From Blumeriella jaapii (taxonomy: Eukaryota > Ascomycota > Leotiomycetes > Helotiales > Drepanopezizaceae), in the NCBI GenBank assembly GCA_009599575.1, contig VWND01000005.1:1364001-1428000 (forward strand): a stretch of 64,000 nucleotides of DNA, read 5' to 3'. The notes under the pieces were generated by a model that saw only the letters and a list, made by a program, of their open reading frames with translations, had not been told where the DNA came from and did not search any database. Position numbers and translations under genes: made by a program. This document shows positions 35,700-49,883 of the stretch, piece after piece; the stretch's first letter is position 1; each line of letters begins with the position of its first letter.

Positions 35700-38600
35700 G
35701 GTTTTCTGAATATTTTTGTTTTTTTTTTTTTGCTTTTACAACGCGCATTCGTTATTGCTCCGTTGCTATTATTTATCGTATTTTTTAAATATTTTTTTAC
35801 AATTTTTTTTGCGTTCGTAAAATAGTTTTTTAATTTTTACGAATCTTCGCTTAATAAATAACCTTTTTATCGTATTAAATAATATCGGTCTTTTTTTGTA
35901 TTTTTATAAACTTGTATTAATTTGATTTTGTATTTTTCGGGTTTTTGGAATTTTATTATATTATTTTTCGGCTCGGTATCGTTCCGATCTTATTAAAGTT
36001 CTAATAAAAAAACGTGGAAAATATCGTAAATACGATATTAAAAAAAAAGCTCGAATTAATAAGTTTGGCCGTGCTCGTATATAACTCGTTTAATTTTGAA
36101 AAGCTTTAGATATTTATTTAAAAGTTTTCGAAAAAATCGCAGCTATCGAAGGTTTTTAATCGATAATAATATTTTATCGCTTATTTAAAATTTAATTTTT
36201 TTGTATTTAGCGTCGTAAAACCTTTTGTAATTCGCGTTGGCTTTTTTTAGCTTTTTATTAAGTATTTTTTTTTTTTTTATAATATTTTAATTCGTTTTTC
36301 CGTTGACGGTATTTTTTTTTTTACGACGTCGCTTTCGACGTTGCTATTAAATTTTAAATAAAAGCCGTATAATATGCGAAAAAAAATAAAACCCGTAAAA
36401 GCGTATATCGAATTATTATACGTAAACTCGGCTAAAACAAGCTTTGTAATTTAATCGTTTTGTCGATAATCGTAATACGTACGAAAATAAAATTTTAAAA
36501 CTTAATTTTAATATTTCGTTTGGCTATCGGTTTAAAAATGGAAAGCGATGCTTAATCGACGTCGTATTTGTAAATAAAATATTATTAAAAATCAGAATTT
36601 ACTAATAAAAACTAACTTTTTGTTTATAATAATTCTTTTAAAACAGCCAAAATTTTTGTAAACGTGTTATATAAATATTTTAGCTAAATCTGAAATTAAA
36701 ATCGTTTTTTATATCGGTATATATTTCGACAGTTTTATATATCGGTTTATTATAACGAATATAAAATCGTAAATACGATTTCGTTTTTTGCTAAAAAATA
36801 AACTCGTAATAAAATTTATAATTATTTTTTCCTAAAATTTCGTAAAAATCGAAAAAAAAATTAATTCGCTATAGGATCGGTGCTTTTTAAACTTGCTTTT
36901 CTGACACTTTTTATACGTATTAACGTAACGTTTTACGTCGCTTCGTAAATCAGGCCAGAAATACTTTTTTTCGACTAGTTTTAGCGTTCGCCGAAAGCTT
37001 TAATAGCCGGCGGTCGGATCGTCGTAATTAATTTTTAATATTTCGCTTTTAATAACGCTTTTATTCGAAATATACGTACGTTTTTTGTAACGTAATAATT
37101 TATTTTGGCTTATACGCCAATGTTTTTCGGATCCGGCTCGATTGCTTTGCGAAGCCGACTCGTACGTTTTTTATAATATAAAAAAATCAGATTTTTGTAA
37201 TTTAAAAATAGTTTTGTAAATCGGTTTTGCTAGCTCGTTATTAGCCGTTTCGGATTATAGCAATATAGCGGCTACGCTTCGTGGTATATATTATTTGCAA
37301 TCAGTAATATTAGCAAAAAACAGTCCGGCGAAAAAGCTTTTTATTTGGCTTTTTTCCGCTTGCTTTTTACTTTTTAATTCCGTTAACAAAAGCTTCGAAT
37401 ACTTATCGGCGCGAAATAATTTATATTCCGATTTTAAGCGTGTTTTTACTGCGGAAAACATTTTAAAATTTCTTAAATAAATTAATTTTAGTTTACGATG
37501 CAGCGTAAACAGCTATTCGTTATTTTTTTTTAAATCTTTTTTTAAATTTGGCCGGCGGAAAAAATTATTCGCCGGATTAAAAACTTTTGTTTTATATTCG
37601 ATTACAAAATCGTATTTAGCTAGCTCGTCGGCTTATTTCGCTTAGCGTTCGTTTAAACGTTTTTTCGTAAAAAAGTATTTTAAATTATAATAATTTATAC
37701 GCATAATAATAACGTTAAAAGCGCTACGTAAATATTAATTTTATTATTTAAAAGCGTAAATTATAGCTATTAGCTTAGCGTCGTAAACTTCGTATTTTTG
37801 TTTTATAAAAAAAGCTTTTTCGAATAATATACGATAAAATGCTAACGTGTTTTCGCATTTTTTCCGAATAATTAAAATAATATTTCGCTTATAGCGAATT
37901 TCGAAGCGTTTGTTTCGATTTGGATTTTTAATCGAAAATCGAAATAGCGTAAAATCGGTGCTTAGCAAAATTTTTTTTTTAAAAGTAAAAAAGCGAGCTT
38001 CGCTTCGAATAAAAAACGAAAAAGGCCCGATATTTTTTTTCGTTGCATTTTTTTTAAAAAATCTGTAATAAATCGGCAAAGTTTAACGTAGTTTTTAATA
38101 AAACGTTTGTAAAAGTTAGTAAAACCTAAAAACATTTGAATATTTCGCCACGTAGTAAAAAAAGGCTATTTCCGAATATTATTTATTCTTTTTAGATCTA
38201 TTTTAATTTTCGTAAAAATAACGACGAAGCTTAAAAACTCAATCGTATTCGTGTCGAAAGCATATTTTTTTAAATTTTCGTAAAATTTGTTAATACGAAA
38301 TCTTTCGAAAACTTTTTTTACCGCGTTTATATAATCGTCGGAGTTTTCGAAAAATATTAAAATATCGTCGAAATAAATTATATACGTAATATTTACTAAA
38401 CCGATTAAAGCTTAATTAATATACGCTTGGAAAGTTGCTGATGCGTTCGAAAAGCCGAAAAATAATACGCAGTATTCGAAATATCCGTAACGAATACGAA
38501 ACGCAGTTTTTCATTTATTTTTTTCTTTTATTCGAAAGCGGTAATACGCCTAAATAAAATTTAGTTTAATAAATATTTTAGCTTTTCTTAAACGATCCAA

Positions 38601-40990
38601 AGTTTCGCTTATAAAAAGTAAAAAAATTCGATTTTTAATCGTAATTGCGTTTAAACTTTTATAATCGACGCATAATCGTAAATTTCCGTTTTTTTTCGGT
38701 ATAAATATTACCGGTGCGCCGGCAAAATTAATAGATTTTTTTATCCAGTTTTTTTTTAAATTCGAATCGAAATATTCGCGCAATTCGATAAGTTTAAATT
38801 CCGACAAAAAATAAACTGATTCCCAAAAAAGGTTTTTTTTTTTCGCGAAATCTATTCGATGCTTTATAAAATAGTAAAAAACTAGAATAACCGCGGCGGT
38901 ATCGTTAAACACGTCGGCGTAATCGTCGTATTTAAAAAGTAATTAATACTATTTTTTAATAGCTTTTTTTAAAACGATATAAAACGCTTATTTTCTTTTG
39001 AATTTCTTTTTAAAACGTTTAATTGTAACGAAATTAAATTGTAAGCGTTCGATTGAATATCGCTACAACTTAGCTCGAAAGCTTATAACGGGGTCGATAT
39101 TTCGCAATTAAAAAAATTCTAGGATAAATAAAACCTTTAAAATATTTATATCGTAAGCTACGAAATCGTTTTGTATTTTTTTAGTTGTTTTATAATTATC
39201 AATAGCGCGAATAAATTGCGTATATATGCCGTAAATAATTACTTTTTTTTTTTTAACCGTAAATAAATTAATACGTTTTTAAATTAGTTTTTATTTATAT
39301 TTAATTAATAACTTTTAAATTACGCAGTTTTTTTTTACGCCGCAATCGATAAAAGCTCGTTTCGTACGAGTTTTGCTTTTAATTCTTTTAATTTCGATTG
39401 AAATTATTATTTTTTGCTTTTTTTTTTCGCTCGATTTTATTAATAACGACGAAATTAAAATCGAACGGAAGCTTTTTTCGAATTTTTAGATTTATTAGCT
39501 TCGGAGCAGTTTAAAGCTATATATTTTTTTCTGTTGCATTTATAATATTCGACTTTTAAATAATTAGCTATACGATGCTTTTTTTTTTAGCAGCGATTAC
39601 ATTTCGAAAAATAAAAAAAATCGTTAAAAGTTTTAGAATTCCAAAGGATTTTATTAAAATTATCGTTTTTTCGCTTTTGTTTTTTTTCTTATAACGTATG
39701 CTCGAATCGAAAACGATATATATTTGTTTTAGTTTTTAGATTTTAATCGTAAATATAAATCTTTTTTTTTCTTTTTTTTTTGCGCTCGTTTCGTCGTTTA
39801 TTATTTTTCGTTTCGTCGCTGATAATTTTATTAGCATTTTCGATATAACGAGCGATTAATATTAATTTTTTATACGAGCTTATAGCTGCAGTATTGCTTC
39901 GTTTAATAATTTCTTTTCGAAAAATAAATCGGAGTTTTGCGAAAAGCATTTTCTTTTTAATCGCATCGTTTATTATTTGCAATTGCTATTCGAAATTATT
40001 CAAATAAGCAACGAAATCGTTAATTAATTTATATTTCTTTTGCTTCGTTTTATCGTATAAATTCGAAACCGCGATTTCTCGATTTTCCGCATTTATTAAA
40101 AAGTCTAATATTTATTTTTTAAAATCGTTTCATATAATTCGAATATTCGTAAAACGTCGTTCGTATCCGGTCCACTTTTTTTTTATCTTATCGTCGAAAG
40201 CTAAAACACAAGCGTTAATTTTCTTTTAATTAATATAAAATATTACTTTTTTATTTTAGCGGAAATTTCGCTTTGCACGCCGAATAAAAAATTAAGCTTT
40301 TTTAATATTTTTCCTTCGATATATTAAAAAATCTTTTATTTTTAATGCTTTTCGGCTCGAATTCGCTGTGTTTTTTATAAAAAGTATAATATGCTTAAAA
40401 AAAATGCTAAATCGTTTTTAATAAATATTATTATCGTAATGCTTCGAAAATATTTTATAATAATCGCTAACTTAGGTTATTTTCTGTTTTTTTTTAGCTA
40501 GAACGATATTAAAAAATATAAAAACCTTTTTTTCGATATTTTCGAAAGCGTTAAGTTTTCGTTAAAATTGTTTAATTTCCTTTCGAAATTCGTTTCGGCG
40601 TTGGTTTTTTCGAATCTTTTAATTATTTCGTAAATTCTTTTTTCAGTCTTTTTCTATTTTATTTTAGCTCGTATTTCTTTTACTTTTTTACGTTTATCGT
40701 TTTCTTTTTATTCGGCGCGGATTCGTTCGTTAACCAAATAAATCAAAGTTTCGGTAAAAAATTCTTTCGAATCGCTTTGAGCGTGGCTTTTTTTAATAAT
40801 TTTTTCGATAAAAAAAATTAGAAAATCGTCGCGCTCTGATAGTAGGGTATTTTCGGCCTTTAATAAAATTAATAACGTTAAAAAAAACGATGGTACAGGA
40901 TTTTTTTAAGCAGCCGAAAATGCTAGGTTTTTTTAAATAGCTAGAAATGCTTATTTTCTGCGAATGCGAAAAGTTATAATATCGATAATA
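35700..40990 (-). pseudogene. B3 gag-pol relic
   Basis: Continuous minus-strand copy of gag-pol without an insertion: gag from about 40990 to 39450 (piece at 39743-39982), protease about 39330-39390, RT with [20 protein letters not shown] (about 38620-38710), RNase H (about 37500-38079), integrase (about 36500-37150) and chromodomain region (about 35760-35940). It provides the uninterrupted reference for the B1 insertion site in B2. Confidence 0.8.
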
Positions 40991-41075
40991 ACGATGTAAA
41001 TATAATAATATAATAAAAGATTGTTTTAGTAGTATCGAACTGCCGTTCCGGTAAATAGAAAAATTAAAATGTAAA

Positions 41076-41337
41076 TGTAACGATTTAATCAGTCGGAGGG
41101 CTGGGAGATCAGTCAACTGGTCGCCGTGTTCACATGGTATGAAACGAGCCTTTGGTTCTGTAACAAAGATATTCACTTAGAATCAACAACTGTAAAAAGC
41201 AGAAATTGCTAAGAAAAAAGAGCCTTATATATATAATAGTTTCCATAATTGATAAGAGACCTATTAAAAGACCAAAAAGCTTGCAATTATACGTAGTTGC
41301 TGGGATAACGCGAAAAGCAAACGAATGAGTCGTTACA
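41076..41337 (-). repeat. A2 3' LTR (family A)
   Basis: Plus-strand ends TGTAACGATTTAATC and GAGTCGTTACA. More AT-shifted than its 5' partner. Confidence 0.92.
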
Positions 41338-41349
41338 CTACCCTCCCGT

Positions 41350-41760
41350 CCGAAAAAAGCGCGCCTTCGAGCTTTTATCCATTGGTACGTCGCTATTCAA
41401 ATAATCGTACGAATCCAAACCTTCGGAATACGCTTTCAGCCAGTTTATAAGTTTTGCAAAAGGACCGGAAAGCTTCTTATGCGCCAAATGAAAGTCGCGC
41501 ACTTTCAGGAGAGCGTATATAAAGTTAGACGCGGGATACTACGTGAGATTTTCATTTAAGCTTACCCAAAAAGCTTTATATTAAAAAGTCTTTCGCTGCA
41601 TTCGATAAGCGATCAATTCTTCGACTTCGTATTTAAGCTTACCAGTTATATTAATAGGTTTAAGAGCTAGGTTAATCTGATCTAAAAGCGCGTCGTCAGC
41701 TGCTTTACGCAGTCGACTAGCGTGAAAAACTGGATGTACGTTTATAATACTAGAAAAGTC
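41350..41760 (-). pseudogene. A2 integrase C-terminus and chromodomain
   Basis: Minus-strand sequence near 41700 encodes a GPY/F-like integrase tail, then a chromodomain-like segment with YEVEELIAYRMQRKTF, AFWVSLNE and YPASNFIYA. Chromodomains in this position define chromoviruses and are known in other elements to direct integration to methylated-histone chromatin. The matching piece of A1 is 49359-49880. Confidence 0.7.
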
Positions 41761-44700
41761 TAGTTTAAAAGCGTTATCGAAAATTTTGGCTACAATTTAA
41801 AAGGGCCGTTTGTAGGATTGTCGAGCTTGCGAAAAGGCCGAAAGGTCGGAAATGGACGCATATCGAGCCATACGTAATCGCCAACGTTAAAATCGATCGC
41901 GCGGCGAAATTTATTCGCATTTCTTTTTATTTTTTCGTAGGCTTGTTAAAAATGCGATTTAGCGAGGTTTCAGGCGTCGTAATAACGGCGAGCGTACGCA
42001 CGAGCTTCGTTTGCGTTTAGCTTATGTAAAAGATTAAGAAAAAAGAAAATATCGAGCTTTCAGTTCCAATTAATATGAAAAATATAATTGTATATAATTT
42101 CAAAAGGTAAAAGGCCATCTAGACTCTCGTAAAAAAAAACCATTTGAACGAAATCCATTATTAAAAGAAATTCGTTCCAATCGTTTTAATAAAAATTTAC
42201 GAAAGATCGAAAGCGTTTTTGCAGATATTAATTATAAATTTCGGTCTGACCGTCGGTTTCAGAATAAACGGCTGTCGAAAGCTTTAATTGCGTACCGAAT
42301 ATTTTGTTTAATTCAAACCAGAAGATAAACTAATACTAAGGGCCACGATCGCTAATAATACTTTTTAAAAAGCCAAAATATTTATACATATAAAATATAT
42401 ACAATTTAGCGAAGCTTCGAACGTCGATATTTTTATAATAAAAAATCGAAATAGCCTGCTTGAAAAAGCGATTTATTATTACGAACACGTTATCGTAACC
42501 GTATTTGTTTTTGTTAAAGCTGTAAAAATTTATTATAACGTACTTCTAAAAATGGTCAGAAACAAAAAAAGACTAAAAAAGGCCGAGGCGCTTATCTTTT
42601 GAAATAAAACTTTTTCGATAAGCGTAGCAGTTGCGATAATATTATTTTACGAAAGCTGTTATACCTCGCCAATAATATTAGTCCGAAAGCAATTGCGTAG
42701 TTTTGCGAACGCTGGGATAAGCGGTGGAAATCTGATCGTGCATTTTTCGTACAAAGGCCAAACGAAAATAATCGACGTTTAATATTATTAGACGACCGTA
42801 ATATAATAGCAAGTCGCGTTTAAATATATACGAAAACGAAGTATTATTATCGTCGTTTCTTTTCGTAGCGTTTTGTACAGCTTTTTTTCGGAAGGCTATC
42901 AGGCTGCTAACTGTGCGATTAGCGTGGAAAAGCTGATTAACGATACGGAATACGGAAAAAAAATCAATTATTTCAACGATAAAACAGCTGTTTCGGAGGC
43001 CGTGAAAAATCGAAGTTTTTTAGTTAAAAAGCGGTGATCGATCTGATTTGTTCGAAAGAAAATTTGCAGGCGCTAAGTGCGTTTAAAAAAGTTTTAGCGG
43101 TCGAGTTCGCTCGTACGACGTGTTAATGCGTCAGCCAAAAGATTGTGTTTATTTGGTTTGTACGTAATAAAAAAATTATAATCGGCGAAAAGCTCGGCCT
43201 AGCGTATTTATCGAGCGTTTAAAAGTTTAAAAGTCATAAAGTATTTTAAGGCTTTGTAATTAATAATTATTTTAATTTAATAAACTAAGCCAGCTAATTT
43301 AATACGAAAGTTGTTTAAAGATCTTACGATTGCGAGTATTTTTTTATCGTATACGACGTAATTTAGCTCTGCGAAGACTATAGTTTTGCTAAAATAGACG
43401 ACTGAAAGCTAATCGTCGCCATAGAATTGCGAAAGCATAAAAGCTACTACGCCGTCGAAAGCGTTAATCTTTAATATACAGAAAAAGTCTTGCCTATAAT
43501 ATTATAGAATTGATATAATAATAAAAGCTAGTGTAAAAAGGTCGAAACTCTTTTAATATTCAGAAATAAAATTAAAAGAAACGTTAACCTTGGTCAAATA
43601 AACCAAAAGCTTTGCAATTATACCGTAGTTTTTAATAAAACGTCGGTAAAAGTTACAAAAACTAAAAAAATTTTGTACACTTTTTACAATAATAAAAGGC
43701 TTCCAATGGGCGATTACGAAGATTTTTTTTAGGTTTATTTTTAGGCTTTTAATTAAAATAATAAAGCCTAGATAACGGGTCCAAATAACGTTAAATTCAG
43801 ATTTCCGAATATCGGCCTGTAATTCAGCGTCAGCGAGCTTTTGGAACATTTTGCGAACGTATATGGCGTGTTTTAAAAGATCGGACAAATAAATAAAAAT
43901 ATTATCCAGGTATGCAATACAAAAATCGTTTAAATAATCGAAAAAAACGTCGTTTATATAGCGTTAATAAATTGCGGGTTTATTAATAAAACTAAAAAAT
44001 AACATTTTGCATTTATAGGCGCCGTAACGCGTACGAAACGTCGTCAGTTTTTTACTGGCGGGGTCCATTCGAATTTTATAAAAAGCTTAACGAATATCGA
44101 ATTTCGTAAAAATTCGCGCTTCCGAAAAACGAGCAAAAGTCTTATCGATAAAAAGGAAGGGGTAACGATTCTTACGAGTAACATTATTAAAAGTTCGATA
44201 ATCGATACAAAAACGTAATAAACCGTCGGGTTTTTTGGCGAAAAGTATTAAAACAGCGAAAAAAGCGGTAAAAAATTCGATAAAACTTTTATTAAAATTA
44301 TTTTGCAAATAGATTTTAACAATTTCGAGCTTTGGAATCGACATTTTGTACAAAAAAGTGTATTTTAGCTCTTTTTTATTTATAATAAGCTCGATCTTAT
44401 AATCGTAGGGCCGGTAAAAGGCTAGCTCGTTATTAACGGCCTTAGAAAACACGTGTTCGAGATTTTTGTATTTCGAGGAAAAAGATTCGAAAAAAGATTC
44501 ATTCGAAATTAGCTTCGCTAAGCTGATTAAAAAGGTCGAAATCGATATTTTATTGGTCCTGAAACGTTCGAAAAAACTATAAAATTAAGTTTTGAAAAAA
44601 ATGTTATACGTAAAATCGTCTAGTATTCTGTCGATCTCGTATAAAAAGGTTAAAAACATTTCAACTGTTTTTTTTCTAAAAATCAACTTAAAAACGTATA

Positions 44701-47150
44701 CAATAATCTGGCAGATAAAAATTGAATAAGCAATAAATTAAAAGACTCGTTTTCGAACTGATCGTTTAAAAAGTTCAAAAGATGGCTTATCTGAATTATC
44801 GATTATATTAAACTGAAAAGCCATCGCGGCGAAAGCCTTTCTTCGGTTTTTAATATAACTGTTTTTCGTAAAATAAAAAAGCTGTTCTGACGAAAAAAAA
44901 AAAAAAAAAAAAAAGAAATAATAAAAAGGAAATCGGCAGCCTAAAAAAATAATATAATTTCTTATATTATTTTACTAGCGTCGCTATCGAAATTGATACC
45001 GCGAATAAAATTCGACCTTTTCGCGCTTCGCATAACGTCGTAGATCTGCCACAATTGATCAAGATTTTTATCACGTTTTACAGCGTCGTTTTAATAGCGA
45101 AATTAAATCTTTCGGAAGTGCAAATAAAAAACTTTAATACAACGAGCGTAAAAAGCTATAGAGGAGTAAAACTTCGGCCAATAAAGCTTGCGTTTATTAC
45201 AGTTTAATAAAACTTAGTGTTCGGCCAATCAAGCTTTTTTTAAAATCATATTATAATTTCCGAGGTTAGTAATTAAAAAAAAAGTAAACGATTGTATTCG
45301 ATTGTTAATAATAAAGTTGAAAAGCGTAAAATGTGTGATTAAATAGCCACGAGCTTTATTATACCTTTTTATAAGAAAAAAAGCCGGGAAAAATTAAATT
45401 AAAGGTTTTAAAAAAAAAAAAAAAGACTTGATCAGCGCCGAATCGATTAACGCATAACCGTTCGCTCCAAAGTCGGCGAGCGTTTTTATTTTATACGAAA
45501 AGCCATTTTTAATAAATATAACGGAAATTGTTAATAAATCGCTATCAAAAAGCTTTCGAACGTTAAAGTAACGCATATCGCGCAATACGCTTAAAAAAAA
45601 GGCTTTATTTAAACCTGAGCGTTTCTTCGACTAGCGGAAAAGCCTTTAACTTCTTTATATGCGTTTTAAAAGTCGTTTGGAAAAGAGTTTTCGTTTTTAC
45701 TATTATTATTAAAAGGCGAATTTTCGGCCGGCTCGACCTCGTTTACATCTACCAGCTTAAGAAAGCTTTTGAATAAAACCGAAGATCGGCCCGTAAAAAA
45801 TCGTACAAATTGGCCTCGAACCTTTTGATATAAAATAAAAAACGAGCGTTATCGTTAATCCGATCGAAAAAAAAAAACGCTAAAAAAAGCGTTCTGGCGT
45901 AAAAAAGGAGGAAAAACAAAGGGCTGAAAAAAAGCTTATGGAGCACCAGAACGATTTTCGTACGTACGATTTGACTCGTAATACGCTTTGATTAAAAACT
46001 TACTATTTTGATAAATGGTAAACTTGGTTGAAAAGCGATTCGCGTATAAAATTCGTTCAGCCAACTGACCTTGTTTTTTTTATCGAACGGCGATAAGCCA
46101 ATTCTTAAAAGTCGTTGTACGCGTTTATTCCAAATGCAGCTTTTCCCGTAAACGCTTTAATATTTTATCGCGGAAAGCGTTTCGAAGCTGTTTATCAGTT
46201 CGTATTTGGGCGTTCGCTGCGAAAATGGAGAATCGCAGATAAAAGCGCCAGAAATCGTCGTGCGTACTTATTATAAGCATTTTAAACTCGTTTTCGGCCT
46301 TTTAAACGTCGGAAGAATCGGCCAGGAAATCGGCGACCTTTTTGATTAATTTTTCGAAAAAAATAAGATCGGAGCGGTCCAAGATACGAAAGGTCAAAAA
46401 CTCTTTTGCTACGCTTTCGGTTTAATCGAATATATAATTTTTGCGAAATCGATCGCCAGCGAAATAATCGTAATAAAATTCGAAGTTATCGAAAACTTTA
46501 ATCTTTTAGTAGCGTGCTTTGTAATTTCACCATTATCTAGCTTAAATTCAAAGTTCGGAACGCGCTTTATGCGAGCTAATCGAAAATCAGCAAATAAATA
46601 AGAATTATAGCGTTTAAAAAGCGCGCTAAAGTCTTGGCCGTCATGGAGAAATCTAAAAAAAGTTCGCGAAAAGTATGGAAATTGATTTGCAGCGTTTGTT
46701 GATTAAAATAAAACGTTGCGAAAAAAAGCAGCAGATTCGCGACTAGCAAAAGCACGTTCGATAGATTCTATTAAACGCTCTGATTAAAGGATCTGTCGCA
46801 ATCGTATAATTTCCAGAAGTTGTCGTTTACGCTTTTGCGCTTTTTTTAATTAATTTTGCAAAAGTCTCAACTAAATGCTTTCAACGCTAGGCTGTAAGAA
46901 AAAGATGGCAGGCGAAATGGTTAGCGCTCTGCCTTTTCCTTTGTTCTTTTTTCCTCGGAGGAAGGACTGTTTTTCAGAAAAAGAAGCTTCTGGAAAAAGC
47001 TGCTTTTTCGCTGATTAAAAAAAAGGAAATTATAGTGTAATAGCAGAAGCTGAAAAGCTTTGTTAAAAAGGAGATTGTTAAACAAGTGCCATCTTTCGCG
47101 AAATGCGGAAATAAGCCTTTTTACGACCGGTCGATCATTTTGGTGTAATC
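41760..47150 (-). pseudogene. A2 gag, protease, RT, RNase H and integrase core
   Basis: Gag from about 47150 to 45700; protease KTLADFGANGYALIDSALIKS (45394-45585), with the catalytic triad Ser replaced by Phe; RT at 43553-44452 with ILFAKKPDGLLRFCIDYR and RNRYPFLF-like strands; RNase H about 43180-43500; integrase core about 42240-42560 with IISDRGP and SETDGQTEIYN, where the first catalytic Asp reads Asn. Stops are fewer than in A1, consistent with a younger copy, but the element is dead. Confidence 0.82.
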
Positions 47151-47215
47151 CGTAAAGAATTCGAAAGGAGAAATAATTTACGCCGTCGCCAGCGTAGAAA
47201 AAAAGTTATTAATAA

Positions 47216-47477
47216 TATAACGATTTAATTAATCGAAAGGCTAGGAGATCAGTCAACTGGTCGCCGTGTTCATATGATATAAAACGAGCTTTTGGTTTTA
47301 TAACAAAAATATTTATTTAAAATTAACAACTGCAGAAAATAAAGGTTGCTAAAAGGAAAAAGCCTTATATATATGATAATTTCCATAATTGATAGGAGAC
47401 CCACCAGGAGACCAGGGAGCTTGCAACTATACGTAGTTGCTGGGGTGACGCGAGGGGCAAACGAGTGAGTCGTCACA
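47216..47477 (-). repeat. A2 5' LTR (family A)
   Basis: The best preserved part, GGAGACCCACCAGGAGACCA (about 47395-47414), keeps GC pairs lost in the other three copies. The internal leader read on the minus strand includes CTACGCTGGCGACGGCG. Primer tRNA not identified. Confidence 0.92.
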
Positions 47478-47482
47478 GTAAA

Positions 47483-47888
47483 AATCGAAAAGCAAGAAAA
47501 TATTAATTCAAATAATAAAATTCAGATAAGATTGGATTAATAATCAAACTGATTTTTACTTTTTACATTTCTAATAAAAGGCGTATATAAATATAAAAGG
47601 AGGGGTGGAGCCCTCGAAAAAATATTTCCCAGGAAATCAGGCGAATCCTATTTAGTATGCTTTTTTAGCCCTTATCCCGACCTTTTCTTATCCTTTTTAA
47701 TATAACCCTAATAACTGGTTTCTTAGCAATTATTTCTATAAAGTGTTTTACTTAAATATTATTTTCAGCTTTTACAATATTATCCGGCCCCTACGGCTTA
47801 TCCGCAGAGAATGTTATTCGAGGGTTGGTAGAAGGCAGAGGGTCTTGGCGGATCACCTGACTTATACACGTGATGTTGGTTCCTGACA
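47483..47888 (-). repeat. B3 5' LTR, main piece (family B)
   Basis: Continuation of the LTR whose first six bases lie at 41070-41075. Ends GTTGGTTCCTGACA before the GCAAT duplication. Confidence 0.92.
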
Positions 47889-49883
47889 GCAATCGTAAGA
47901 TTTTTAAGCAATTTTTATGCTGAACTAACTGGTTCAGTCTATTAAATTAAAATTATTATTAATTATAAAGTTTTAAAATATTTTATAATTTTTAAATTTT
48001 TAAACGCTCGATAAATACGCTGGGCCGAGCTTCTCGCCGATTATAACTTTTTTATTATATATAAACCAAATAAACACAACCTTTTGGCTGACGTATTAAT
48101 ACGTCGTACGAGCGAATTCGATCGCTAAAACTTTTTTAAACGCATTTAGCGTTTGCAAACCTTTTTTCGAGCCGATTAGATCGATCACCGTTTTTTAATT
48201 AAAAAATTTCGATTTTCCACGGCCTTCGAAACAGCTGTTTTTATCGTTGAAATAGCTGATTTCTTTTTCGTATTCCGTGTTGTTGATTAGCTTTTCCATA
48301 TTAATCGTATAGCTAGCAGCTTAATAGCCTTTCGAAAAAAAGCTATACGAAACGTTACAAAAAGGAACGACGATAATAATATTCCGCTTTCGTATATTTA
48401 AACGCGATCTGCTATTATATTACGGTCGCCTGATAGTATTAAACGTCGATTATTTTCGTTTGGCTTTTATATAAAAAATATACGACCAGATTTTTACCGT
48501 TTATTTCAGCGTTCGCAAAACTACGCAATTGCTTTCGGATTAATATTATTGGCGAGGTATAACAGCTTTCGTAAAACAATATTATCGCAATTGCTACGCT
48601 TGTCGAAAAAGTTTTATTTTAAAAAATAAGCGCTTCGGTTTTTATTAGTTTTTTTCTGTTTTTAACCATTTTTGAAAGCATATTATAATAGACTTTTGCA
48701 GCTTTAATAAAAACAAATACGATTACGATAACGTATTCGTAATAATAGATCGCTTTTTTAAGCAAGCTATTTCGATTTTTTGCTATAAAAATATCGACGC
48801 TCGAAGCTTCGCCAAATTATATATATTTCACGTGTATAAGTATTTTGGCCTTTTAAAAAGTATTATTAGCGATCGTGGCCCTTAGTATTGGTTTATTTTT
48901 TAATCTGAATTAAACAAAATATTTGATACGCAATTAAAGCTTTCGATAGCCGTTTATTTTGAAACCGACGGTCAGACCGAAATTTATAATTAATATTTGC
49001 AAAAACGCTTTCGACCTTTCGTAAACTTTTATTAAAACGATTAGAGCGAATTTTTTTAATAATAAATTTCGCTTAAATAATTTTTTTTTACGAAAGTCTA
49101 GATAGCCTTTTACTTTTTGAAATTGTATACGGTTATATTTTTTATATTAATTGAAACTGAAAGCTCGATACTTTTTTTTTTTTTAATTTTTTATATAAGC
49201 TAAACGCAAACGAAGCTCGTGCGTACGCTCGCCGCTATTACGACGCCTGGAACCTCGCTAAATCGCATTTTTAATAAGCTTACGATAAAATAAAAAAAAA
49301 TGCGAATAAATTTCGCCGCGCGATCGATTTTGATATTAGCGATTACGTATAGCTCGATATGCGTTTATTTCCGACTTTTCGGCCCTTTCGCAAGTTCGAC
49401 AATTTTACAAACGGTTTTTTTAAAATTATAGCCAAAATTTTCGATAACGTTTTTAAGCTAGATTTTTTTAATATTATAAACGTATATCCAGTTTTTCACG
49501 CTAGTCGACTGCGTAAAACAGCTGACGACGCGCTTTCAGGTCAGGTTAATTTAGCTTTTGAATTTATTAATATAATTGATAAGCTTGAATACGAAATCGA
49601 AAAATTGATCGCCTGTCGAATGCAGCGGAAAATCTTTTAATATAAAACTTTTTGAATAAGCTTAAATAAAGATTTCACGTGGTATCCCGCGTTTGATTTT
49701 ATATACGCTTTTCTGAAAATACGCGACTTTTATTTAGCGTATAAAAAGTTTCCCGATCCTTCTGCAAAACTTGTAAATTGGCTGAAAGCGTATTCCGAAG
49801 GTTTGGATTCGTACGATCATTTGAATAGCGACGTACCAATGGATAAAAGCTCGAAAGCGCGCTTTTTTCGGACGAAGGGGTAG
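47889..49883 (+). pseudogene. A1 RNase H end, integrase and chromodomain
   Basis: Resumes A1 after B3. RNase H tail to about 48100; integrase core with IISDRGP (about 48865-48885) and FETDGQTEIYN (about 48960-48995); open segment 49359-49640 with FDNFTNGFFKIIAKIFDN, VYPVFHASRLRK and YEIEKLIACRMQRK (integrase tail plus chromodomain start), then YPASDFIYAL-like sequence to 49720. Ends at the purine tract before the 3' LTR. Confidence 0.78.

Larger units (their letters stand above)
41076..47477 (-). mobile_element. A2: Ty3/gypsy chromovirus, family A, uninterrupted copy
   Basis: LTRs at 41076-41337 (3') and 47216-47477 (5'), 262 bp each. Target duplication GTAAA is perfect (41071-41075 and 47478-47482). 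Length 6402 bp, agreeing with A1 (6427). The purine tract CGGACGGGAGGGTAG (minus strand) abuts the 3' LTR. It is the only complete, uninterrupted LTR element in the window, so it is the best reference for family A. Inserted 1-6 bp inside the end of the B3 5' LTR. Confidence 0.94.
34127..47888 (-). mobile_element. B3: Ty3/gypsy chromovirus, family B, interrupted by A2
   Basis: 3' LTR at 34127-34539; 5' LTR in two pieces, 41070-41075 and 47483-47888, because A2 inserted within its first bases. Target duplication GCAAT is perfect (34122-34126 and 47889-47893), inside the RNase H domain of A1; A2 keeps the uninterrupted site near 43360. Own length 7355 bp. Coding strand minus. One of the most mutated copies. 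Confidence 0.93.
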
